Below, in pieces: positions 15,935 through 23,302 of a stretch of DNA of 24,469 bases. Origin of the DNA: SVEL01 sp045125245 (GTDB lineage: Bacteria; Bacillota; Clostridia; Lachnospirales; Lachnospiraceae); NCBI GenBank assembly GCA_045125245.1, contig JBGVNF010000141.1, forward strand, positions 1 through 24,469, written 5' to 3'. Within the stretch, counting starts at the first letter, position 1, and the number at the start of each line of letters is the position of its first letter. The notes beneath the pieces were generated by a model, which worked only from the letters and a program-made list of their open reading frames with translations, was not told the DNA's origin and ran no database searches. Both the position numbers and the translations under genes were made by a program.

Positions 15935-17968
15935 ATGAATGGTGAAAAATATAATAAGAAACGAAAGAGTATGTTAGAAAAATTGGATAAAGGACAGGAA
16001 CTGTCTATTATAGAGCTTGGAATGTATGATTTAACACCGTATTTTAATAATGATGCGTTTGATGTTAATTTATCAGAAGCAATAATGTTAAACAAGAATG
16101 CTGAAAGAAAAGTTGAGCATATAGAGGAAGAAGTGTTTTTTTCTCCACCACAATATGAAGCGCTTAAATGTCTTTATAATATGAATAAAGTAATTTTATC
16201 AGCACCAACATCATTTGGAAAAACTATGTTAATAAAAGAATACATATATCAAAAGAAACCTAATACTGTAGTATATATTGTACCAACAAACGCATTGGCA
16301 TATGAATTAGAGAGAAGTTTTAAAGAAAATGAACATTTCTCAGAGTATATCATTTTTGATAAATGCTCTGTGATAGAAAGTAAACAAGAGGGGGAAAAAA
16401 CATTTTTTATTGGTACTCAAGAAAAATTTTTGGAATTTGGTAGTAGTATCATAGGTGAGATAGATTTATTTGTGATAGATGAAGCGTATAAACTTCAAGA
16501 ATCAATTAGAAATCAAAGAGCATATAAATTATCAGAAACATTTTTAGATAGTATATCGAGAAATTCAAAAAAAATATTTTTGCTTACACCAAAAGCAACA
16601 CTTATTGGTTTTGATAAGTATGATTTTTATGTTTATAGATCGGATTTTAATGCAGTTGATAAAAATTATATTGTGTTAGACGATATGGAATTTTATAGTT
16701 CTCTTATAAATAAGGGACGAAAAGAAAAAACAATTCTATTTTGTAGTTCACCAAGACAAATTAATGTGGGGTATGAAAGAATAAAAAATATGATAGAAGA
16801 TGAGAAAATTACAGAGTTTGTTGCGTTGCTTGAAAGTGAAATACATCCAGAATGGAGCGTAGTGAAGCTTTTAAAGGCAGGGATTCTAACGCATCATGGG
16901 CAGATGCCAAAGTATGTTCAGAATCGAATGATAAATCTTTTTAATGAAAGTGAAGATTATAAAATTCTATTTGGGACAAATTCAATTTCTGAAGGGATAA
17001 ATACAGTTACTAAGAATTTATTTATTCATCCAGAGTATAACGATATGAAAGACATATTGTTGTTGAAGAATACAGTTGGTAGGGCTGGAAGATTAGGAAA
17101 GTATCCCCTTGGATATGTGTATTCTGTAGTACAAGTGGAGGGATTAATAGAAAATGAAATAACTATATCGTTGGCTATTTCTGATGAGGAAGAATTGGCA
17201 GAAATTGAGCAAAGTAAAAACGATGAGAAAATAATGAGATTTAGTGAAGAGCAGAATCTCGATTTTGAATTATGTCAGGGATTACTCAGAGCACATAAAA
17301 TCTCACTAACAAAATTAAGAGAAATTCTTAATGCCCTAAAGAAAGATAAGAAATTTGCAAGCATAAGTAATATGCCTTTTATTGCTAATGAAGCTTATAA
17401 AAATGAGTATAATGGAGTATTAGATGTTGATAAGTTTCTAATTACAGGATATTTACAAAATTCATATATAGATGCAGAACAGAAAGTATTTTTAAATAGC
17501 TTTAGCGATAGAATTATCTATTTTAAAAAGAAGTATGGTAGGATAATGGATAGTACAGAAATTGTTAATCATTATATGAGATTTATATATTCAACATTGG
17601 AGTATTATATTATGCCGCTTGTTAGTATTGGAATGGAAATAAAGGAAAAAGATTCAAACTGGAGATTTGGTAAAAATGTTATTGAATCATTGGAAAAATG
17701 TAAAAGTATGTATTATGCAAAAACTTACGGTGATTTAAATGTTGATGAACTATCAGAGACGCATAGACTTATAATAGGAGCAATGAAAGACTATGGAATG
17801 GTGGGAGTAATTAAGAATATAAATGAAGAGATACTAAATGAAATACAAGATCGTCTAAATGTGAGATATTCTACAGTTGATGTTTTGCGAGCTATTAATT
17901 ATTTGGCACAGAATTCTCAATACTATAGTGACTTCTTTATGGATATAAAAAAGCAATATATGATATAA
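15935..17968 (+). CDS. hamB: HamB-like superfamily 2 helicase (Hachiman)
   Basis: This 677-residue SF2 helicase has motif I APTSFGKT (90-97, K96), motif II DEAY (182-185), a motif III-like LLTPKAT, motif V GTNSISEGIN and motif VI GRAGRLGKY (R383, R386). DEAY instead of DEAH/DEAD is a mild deviation; D and E are kept. The C-terminal ~270 residues are a family-specific region. HamB senses DNA intermediates and controls the HamA effector. AGAGGTGAC lies 7 bases before the ATG. It is the last gene of the operon, followed by a strong terminator. Confidence 0.88.
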   Translation: MNGEKYNKKRKSMLEKLDKGQELSIIELGMYDLTPYFNNDAFDVNLSEAIMLNKNAERKVEHIEEEVFFSPPQYEALKCLYNMNKVILSAPTSFGKTMLIKEYIYQKKPNTVVYIVPTNALAYELERSFKENEHFSEYIIFDKCSVIESKQEGEKTFFIGTQEKFLEFGSSIIGEIDLFVIDEAYKLQESIRNQRAYKLSETFLDSISRNSKKIFLLTPKATLIGFDKYDFYVYRSDFNAVDKNYIVLDDMEFYSSLINKGRKEKTILFCSSPRQINVGYERIKNMIEDEKITEFVALLESEIHPEWSVVKLLKAGILTHHGQMPKYVQNRMINLFNESEDYKILFGTNSISEGINTVTKNLFIHPEYNDMKDILLLKNTVGRAGRLGKYPLGYVYSVVQVEGLIENEITISLAISDEEELAEIEQSKNDEKIMRFSEEQNLDFELCQGLLRAHKISLTKLREILNALKKDKKFASISNMPFIANEAYKNEYNGVLDVDKFLITGYLQNSYIDAEQKVFLNSFSDRIIYFKKKYGRIMDSTEIVNHYMRFIYSTLEYYIMPLVSIGMEIKEKDSNWRFGKNVIESLEKCKSMYYAKTYGDLNVDELSETHRLIIGAMKDYGMVGVIKNINEEILNEIQDRLNVRYSTVDVLRAINYLAQNSQYYSDFFMDIKKQYMI

Positions 17969-17982
17969 GTATATAAATGGCT

Positions 17983-18010
17983 AAAGGACCTCGTAAGGGG
18001 TCTTTTTTTG
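17983..18010 (+). terminator. Terminator of the dGTPase-hamAB operon
   Basis: The stem AAAGGACCTC/GGGGTCTTTT with a GTAA tetraloop and two G-U pairs ends in a long T run. It lies 15 bases after the hamB stop and directly before cassette 3. Confidence 0.93.
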
Positions 18011-18016
18011 CAGAAT

Positions 18017-18075
18017 ATGGACATAAGTCGACAAATTACGGACATATTAACACAAAAAGATAAATAAATGATAAC
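18017..18075 (+). promoter_or_regulatory. LytTR-type activator site and promoter of agrD (cassette 3)
   Basis: Direct repeats TGGACAT at 18018 and CGGACAT at 18039 are exactly 21 bases apart. TTAACA (18047-18052) and GATAAC (18070-18075) follow with a 17-base spacer. The arrangement equals cassette 2 base for base in spacing. It drives agrD, 38 bases downstream, and possibly the RHS gene by read-through. Confidence 0.8.
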
Positions 18076-18113
18076 GTAGGAGTGACATTAACAAATGAGG
18101 AGGTGAGCCGATA

Positions 18114-18266
18114 ATGAGAATTAAGAAATTTCTTAGTAAAGGGATTGTAGGATGTTTTAACGCATTGGCTATGGGTTTGGTTATTCAGACTGCAAATTCA
18201 GCTTGCATATGGTTAATTCATCAACCAGAATTTCCAGAAGAAGCAAAAAAGTTTTCAAAAGTTTAG
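18114..18266 (+). CDS. agrD: AgrD-like cyclic peptide autoinducer precursor
   Basis: This 50-residue peptide has the three-part AgrD layout. An N-terminal amphipathic helix (MRIKKFLSKGIVGCFNALAM) leads to a core NSACIWLI around C31, then an acidic tail HQPEFPEEAKKFSKV. The tail begins with the HQPExP motif seen in clostridial AgrD proteins. By analogy with their five-residue thiolactones, the ring would be C31-I-W-L-I35, closed by AgrB; this is inference. A very strong GAGGAGGTGA site precedes the ATG. It is unusual in being 7.4 kb from its agrB, with its own LytTR cassette. It is easy to overlook because of its size. Confidence 0.9.
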   Translation: MRIKKFLSKGIVGCFNALAMGLVIQTANSACIWLIHQPEFPEEAKKFSKV

Positions 18267-18500
18267 TTTGTAAAAAGACAGTAAGTAAAATGTTTGAAAA
18301 TGTGTCTGGTGTTTGAGGTTTGTATATAATTAATAAGTTATGGTTAAGGTAGGGAGTAGATAATTGAAAAGGGGTTATTTTTAATGTTGAGAACATTCGT
18401 ACGGTAATGTAAAATATGAGGTAAATTATTATAGGTATTTATATTATTGTATGAGAGGTGGTTATATATATAGTAAATTTAGCTTATATAATAATAAATT
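18267..18500 (+). other. Intergenic region between agrD and the RHS gene
   Basis: These 234 very AT-rich bases contain no convincing gene, no terminator and no fourth copy of the LytTR repeats. TATAAT occurs near 18320 but without a -35. The lack of a terminator is compatible with agrD and the RHS gene sharing the cassette 3 promoter. Confidence 0.4.
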
Positions 18501-18518
18501 GTGAAGGAGAAAGATATA

Positions 18519-21500
18519 ATGAATAAATTGGGGAAATATGCAAAAAATAGAGCATTGATGAGTGTTATGCTTGTTATTGCTATAATTATGACACAATTTT
18601 CTGTTGCTTTTGCCTTTAATGGGGAAAAAGTAAATTATTTAGCAATACAAGCAAATAAATTTTCGTTGGGAAAGAGTACTAATGTTGAAGGCAATGTTAT
18701 TAAAGGGGGATTAGATGACTATTCTAGTGCTTTGTTTTACCTGATATCTGATGAAAATGTGGTGGAAGATAGTACAGGTGTAATTAATAATGGAGAGATA
18801 GAAAAGCCTGTATATAGTAAAAAGGATATAAAAATTAATACTTCAACTATTAATAATAATGCAATACTTGCATCTGAGAAAAAAATAGATATTAAAGGAA
18901 AGTCACTTAAATCTGATGAAATTGCCATAATATATTCATATAAAGGTGATATTACGATTAAGTGTAATGAGATTGATTTTTCGGGAATAATTTATGCACC
19001 GAACGGTAAGGTAAAGATAGAATCAGACAAAGCAATAATAAATGGTTGTATAATAGCTGATAAGGTAGATATTAAATCGGCAGATGCCAACATACTACCT
19101 AATGAAGATAGTGAACAATTAGTATCTTTTATAATGGGTTATAGAAATGAAGGATATATGGAATATCATGCTTATATAGAAGAGGGGAATCTCGGTGTTT
19201 ATTGTGATTCTAATCTTGCTATGAGTGAGGGAAGTATTTTTGTTAGATATGATAATGAGAAAACTTTTAAGAATATTGGACACTTTGAAGGAAATCAGGG
19301 AACAATTGAGGCGTTTGATTTTGATAATAAAATAGATGTAATTGTTGAAGGAAGGACAGCTTTTGGTGAAATAATAGAATCGAATGTAACTTCGCTTGAG
19401 AAGGGTAATAATGGTGAAATAAATTACATAACGGAGGATACAGATAATGATGGAATTGAAGACGGTATAGAGATATTTTATTTGGGTTCAAATCCAAATT
19501 TGTTAGACAGTGATAATGATGGAATCAATGATGGAATAGAAGTATATAATTTGTATACAGATCCTAATAAGAGAAATAATAAGAATGAAGATTTCGATGG
19601 TGACGGCATAACAAATTATAGGGAAATTCTACTAAATTCTGATGCGTATCTTTTAGATACAGATTTTGATGGAATAGAAGATAAAAAAGATAAGAAAGTA
19701 AGAGACCCTGAAAAAGATATAAAATTCAAAGATGAAACAAAGCTTGTAAAAGGAAGATTTGATAAAATTATTACATATATTGATAGTGAAGGTAATGTAA
19801 ATCAGCAAGTATATGATTTTATAAATGATAAGGTAAAGTTAGAAATACAGGGTGAAATATTAACATCATATTATTATGACTATGAAATGAATCTAGCAAG
19901 TAAAGTAGTTTCGTATGATGATAAGAAAGCAATTAATAACTACGAATATGATGGAGAAAATATAACTGCTATTTATAATAATGGATATAAGTATTCGTTT
20001 GTATATGATGATGACTGCAGGATATTGGAGGTTTGCCTTAATGATGAATCTTTGGTTAAATATAAATATTCAGAAGCTGGAAAAATGACTTTATATGCTA
20101 ATGGTGGGTATCAAGTTGAGAATATTGAAGATAAAGAAACTGTAGTGAGTACGGGACAAAAAGGTGGATATTCTTATTATTATAGTGCGGAAAGAAATTG
20201 CTATACGTATGAATTTGATAATGGATTTGTATTGACATATTGTTATGATCAAAATGGTAATTTAATAGGTGTAGAGACAAATACTGGATTTAGCATAGAT
20301 TATAAAAAGAGTCAGGAGAATGACAAGACAGAGAATGTTATTACATATAAAATAAATGACGATGTGTACACTCAAATAGATACAGTTAGTTACGATGATG
20401 AAATAGGCAAAAAAATCACATCAAAATTGATAACTGAGGATGTTTACACAAAATATTATAGTGATGAAAGTGGTTTAATAGAAACAATCAATATAAACGG
20501 TAATGAGTTTACTAATAATATCGTATATGGAGAGCATTCAAAAGCCGAATTAATAAAGTATTTCGATGGTACAATTATAGAATATACATATGATAACAAT
20601 GCTAATATCACTAGTGTCATAGAAAATGGTAAGCTTATAAGTGAGTATAAGTATGATCAGTTAAATAGATTAATTTCTGAGATAGATTATGTGAATAATA
20701 CAATAAGTGTCATAACATATGATATGTATGGTAATATAAAATTACTTGAAAAATATGAATATAGGAATAATGCTAAAGGTAAATTATTGTCGTCAAATGA
20801 TTATGTATATTCTAGCAACTATGGAGATCAATTAGTTGAATATAATAATCAGTCTATTACATATGACGAATGTGGAAAACCATTAACATATTATAATGGT
20901 GCAGTCTTTGAATGGGATGGAGATAGACTTATAGCGGCAGAGATTGGAGAAAAATCTATAGAATTTAAATTAGATAGTAATGGTACAGTTGTAGGCAAAA
21001 CAGTGAATGGAGTTAATACAATATACGGTGTTGAGGGAACTGATTATATTGCGGAGATTACAGGTGACGATACAATTATATATATGTATGATGTGGAAGC
21101 GAACGTAATTGGATTTACATACAACGGCAAAGAATATTACTATGTAAAAAATGCATTAAATGATATAATAAGGATTGTAGATGGCAATGGTGATATTGTG
21201 TGTAGTTATGCATATGATGCCTGGGGAAATATATTAAGGATAGATGGAAATAAAGATGTCGCAGAGCTTAATAAGTTTAGATATAGAAGTTATTATTATG
21301 ATGTAGATATGGAAATGTATTATTTGCATAGCAGATATTATGATACCAATTTGGCTAGGTTTATCAGTACTGATCAAGTGGATATGATGATATATAATCA
21401 GGAAAATTTAAATATGTATGCATATTGTAAAAATAATCCTATAATGTATATTGATCCTGAAGGAACGGCAGTTAAGTTGATGATTTTTACGTTACCAGAA

Positions 21501-22136
21501 TGGAAAACAGAGTCTGATAATATGTTAGATGACTTTGAAGATTACTTTGAAAAAAGAGGAGAAACCGTAAGCTGTTTGTGGACTATTTCTGATAATATGA
21601 ACGATCTTGAAACTATGTGGAATAATATGGCAACGGCATCTTATGTGGTTATTAATACACATGGAACTCCAGAAATTTTATGTAAGCAAGTGGTATCTAG
21701 CAAAGATGAGGATGCGTTAACAATTAATGAGATAAATAACCTAAATTATAAAAAAGTTGATACACTAGTTTTATTAGGATGTAATGCAGGGCATTATGAA
21801 TATGTAACCACAAATGTCGCATATGCATTTAGTAAAAGAATATCAGGATGTGTTATTGCTAGTGATGGAACGGTCGGTTCAGCAAATGCTAACTTTGAAA
21901 AAAATGCAATCAATGAGGTTGAATTTTATTCCAAAAATAATGAAGAATTTGTAAAATGGCGTACGCTAGGCTCGTCTGAAAATAATAAAAGGGATAATTA
22001 TGGCTGGATGGTGTTTAAATATGGTCGACAAACAGGTAAAAGTTACGTTTTCCTTAATTTAATAGGTAAAAAAATAATGATTAACGAGCTGGCACAATTC
22101 ATAGAAGCTAAAAAAAATTTTGCATCATATAAGTAG
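18519..22136 (+). CDS. Secreted YD-repeat (RHS) protein with calcium repeats and a caspase-like C-terminal domain
   Basis: The best start is the ATG at 18519 (1205 residues), because AAGGAG at 18504-18509 is its ribosome site; the GTG at 18501 would lie upstream of that site. A Sec signal peptide (hydrophobic run to about AFA-F) is followed by a ~270-residue N-terminal region. Next come several DxDxDGI-type thrombospondin-3-like calcium repeats (about 305-395), then YD repeats (about 430-930). The RHS core runs from YAYDAWGN to ARFISTDQ and DPEG (979-982). The last ~220 residues form a distinct domain with H1048-G in VVINTHG and C1088 in VLLGCNAG, the His/Cys dyad pattern of clan CD (caspase-like) proteases. 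RHS C termini after DPxG are normally variable toxins, so a protease toxin is inferred. Confidence 0.85.
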   Translation: MNKLGKYAKNRALMSVMLVIAIIMTQFSVAFAFNGEKVNYLAIQANKFSLGKSTNVEGNVIKGGLDDYSSALFYLISDENVVEDSTGVINNGEIEKPVYSKKDIKINTSTINNNAILASEKKIDIKGKSLKSDEIAIIYSYKGDITIKCNEIDFSGIIYAPNGKVKIESDKAIINGCIIADKVDIKSADANILPNEDSEQLVSFIMGYRNEGYMEYHAYIEEGNLGVYCDSNLAMSEGSIFVRYDNEKTFKNIGHFEGNQGTIEAFDFDNKIDVIVEGRTAFGEIIESNVTSLEKGNNGEINYITEDTDNDGIEDGIEIFYLGSNPNLLDSDNDGINDGIEVYNLYTDPNKRNNKNEDFDGDGITNYREILLNSDAYLLDTDFDGIEDKKDKKVRDPEKDIKFKDETKLVKGRFDKIITYIDSEGNVNQQVYDFINDKVKLEIQGEILTSYYYDYEMNLASKVVSYDDKKAINNYEYDGENITAIYNNGYKYSFVYDDDCRILEVCLNDESLVKYKYSEAGKMTLYANGGYQVENIEDKETVVSTGQKGGYSYYYSAERNCYTYEFDNGFVLTYCYDQNGNLIGVETNTGFSIDYKKSQENDKTENVITYKINDDVYTQIDTVSYDDEIGKKITSKLITEDVYTKYYSDESGLIETININGNEFTNNIVYGEHSKAELIKYFDGTIIEYTYDNNANITSVIENGKLISEYKYDQLNRLISEIDYVNNTISVITYDMYGNIKLLEKYEYRNNAKGKLLSSNDYVYSSNYGDQLVEYNNQSITYDECGKPLTYYNGAVFEWDGDRLIAAEIGEKSIEFKLDSNGTVVGKTVNGVNTIYGVEGTDYIAEITGDDTIIYMYDVEANVIGFTYNGKEYYYVKNALNDIIRIVDGNGDIVCSYAYDAWGNILRIDGNKDVAELNKFRYRSYYYDVDMEMYYLHSRYYDTNLARFISTDQVDMMIYNQENLNMYAYCKNNPIMYIDPEGTAVKLMIFTLPEWKTESDNMLDDFEDYFEKRGETVSCLWTISDNMNDLETMWNNMATASYVVINTHGTPEILCKQVVSSKDEDALTINEINNLNYKKVDTLVLLGCNAGHYEYVTTNVAYAFSKRISGCVIASDGTVGSANANFEKNAINEVEFYSKNNEEFVKWRTLGSSENNKRDNYGWMVFKYGRQTGKSYVFLNLIGKKIMINELAQFIEAKKNFASYK

Positions 22137-22144
22137 GAGGATGT

Positions 22145-22612
22145 ATGAAGTATAAAATTATATTTATATCGGTGGTATTGTTAATCGGGTGTTGTTGTTT
22201 TGGATGTAGTAAAGAAAAAAATAATATGACATCAGAAGAAATGATAGACCAAATATTCGATATTAAAGATATCGAATATACGATTGTTGAAGAACATAAT
22301 AAACTTAGCAAAGAAGAATATAGTGGTTATTATACTGTTGTGTTGAATATGAAACAGGAAAATGCAGAAGCGTTTATTGCAAGCTTGAATGAAAAATATG
22401 GTAATTCTCATAATGTAGAAGAAGATAGAAAACTTATGGAAAATTTATACGATATGAAATTAAGTGAAGGAGATATTTATTATTCGCTGTCTGTTAGGGT
22501 TAAAAGAAATATTGAAGGTGCGAAAATAATACCGAGGACTTGTGTTATTTGGATAGTATGTTCTCAAAAAATTACGGGAGAATATGAGGTTACAATGTAT
22601 TATGGAGAGTAG
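22145..22612 (+). CDS. Small lipoprotein, candidate immunity factor for the RHS toxin
   Basis: This 155-residue protein has a lipoprotein signal (MKYKIIFISVVLLIGC, lipobox LLIGC, C16) and an unrecognised soluble domain. It starts 8 bases after the RHS stop with GGAGG between, so it is coupled to the toxin gene. The next gene is a paralog: both share (S/T)xEEMIxxIFDIxxxEYTxxEExN and a C-terminal TCxIxIxCxQ pattern. Position just after a polymorphic toxin and the paired copies are typical of immunity proteins. It would sit on the outer membrane face, where a secreted protease toxin would act. I know no family for it. Confidence 0.75.
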   Translation: MKYKIIFISVVLLIGCCCFGCSKEKNNMTSEEMIDQIFDIKDIEYTIVEEHNKLSKEEYSGYYTVVLNMKQENAEAFIASLNEKYGNSHNVEEDRKLMENLYDMKLSEGDIYYSLSVRVKRNIEGAKIIPRTCVIWIVCSQKITGEYEVTMYYGE

Positions 22613-22670
22613 ATGGTGTAATAATGCATATTAAACAGTAAAGAGGTTTTTTGATAAACAAGGAGATAAA

Positions 22671-23120
22671 ATGAAGAATAAAATTTTTCTAGGTGTAATT
22701 ATATTAATAGCTGTTGGTGTATTTTTTATCTGTTTCATAAGTAAAAGCGTATTAACAACAGAAGAAATGATTGAAAAAATATTTGATATTGAAGGGGTGG
22801 AATATACAGTTATTGAAGAAAAAAATGAACTTTGTAACAATGAATATGATGGTTCTTATACTGTAGTAGTAAAAGTAGATGCGGAAAATGTATCAGAATT
22901 TATTAGCAAAGTAGAAGAAAATTATCGCATATCAGAATATGGATATTTTGGACAAGAAGCTGAGGAAAATGAAATAATTTATACAAGCTTTAGTGAAGTT
23001 AGAAGAACACTTAAAGGACTAAGTGTGTTTAAAGGTAAACCTAAAACGTGTGAAATATATATAATTTGTAAGCAACAAGCTAACGGAGATTACGAAGTGA
23101 AAATGGAATATGTCGAATAG
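22671..23120 (+). CDS. Membrane-anchored paralog of the preceding lipoprotein, candidate immunity factor
   Basis: This 149-residue protein has an N-terminal membrane anchor (MKNKIFLGVIILIAVGVFFICF, in part) without a clear lipobox. Its extracellular domain is clearly related to the previous protein: TTEEMIEKIFDIEGVEYTVIEE against TSEEMIDQIFDIKDIEYTIVEE, each in part, then GSYTVVVKV against GYYTVVLNM. An AAGGAGA site precedes the ATG and the gap to the first copy is 58 bases. Tandem diverged copies suggest protection against variant toxins, but a structural or chaperone role cannot be ruled out. Confidence 0.75.
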   Translation: MKNKIFLGVIILIAVGVFFICFISKSVLTTEEMIEKIFDIEGVEYTVIEEKNELCNNEYDGSYTVVVKVDAENVSEFISKVEENYRISEYGYFGQEAEENEIIYTSFSEVRRTLKGLSVFKGKPKTCEIYIICKQQANGDYEVKMEYVE

Positions 23121-23167
23121 AATACTATTTATTGCTTTGCAGAAAATAATTTGAGGGGAGTATTAGT

Positions 23168-23200
23168 ATGGGTTTTAATCCTCTTAAGTGGATGTGCTAA
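23168..23200 (+). CDS. Possible 10-residue leader peptide
   Basis: The sequence ATG...TAA encodes MGFNPLKWMC and has a strong GAGGGGAG site 7 bases upstream. Its second half forms the left arm of the terminator hairpin at 23177-23230. It could be a leader peptide in an attenuator for the downstream adenylate-forming enzyme gene, or a chance open frame. No family is known. Confidence 0.3.
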   Translation: MGFNPLKWMC

Positions 23201-23230
23201 TTGTTTGTAGACTACTTAAGAGGATTTTTA
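23177..23230 (+). terminator. Strong terminator after the tandem paralogs
   Basis: A perfect 13-bp stem (AATCCTCTTAAGT with ACTTAAGAGGATT) around a 24-base loop is followed by TTTTATT. It ends the RHS-immunity unit or attenuates the next gene. Confidence 0.85.
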
Positions 23231-23302
23231 TTGCAAGAGCTCACGTTATTTTATTGTATTAATAGAACTATTGCAATTATGAAAAGAGGAGATGAGACGG
23301 AA

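Noticed and set aside
10089..18075. CRISPR array or transposon ends for the repeated ~40-base element
   Set aside because: The three copies are 2.9 and 5.1 kb apart, all in one orientation, each between a terminator and a -10 box; no transposase, integrase or Cas gene is present.
18267..18500. Additional small peptide genes between agrD and RHS
   Set aside because: Only very short frames without ribosome sites are present.
18501..18518. GTG at 18501 as the RHS start
   Set aside because: The AAGGAG ribosome site lies inside this extension and is correctly spaced for the ATG at 18519.
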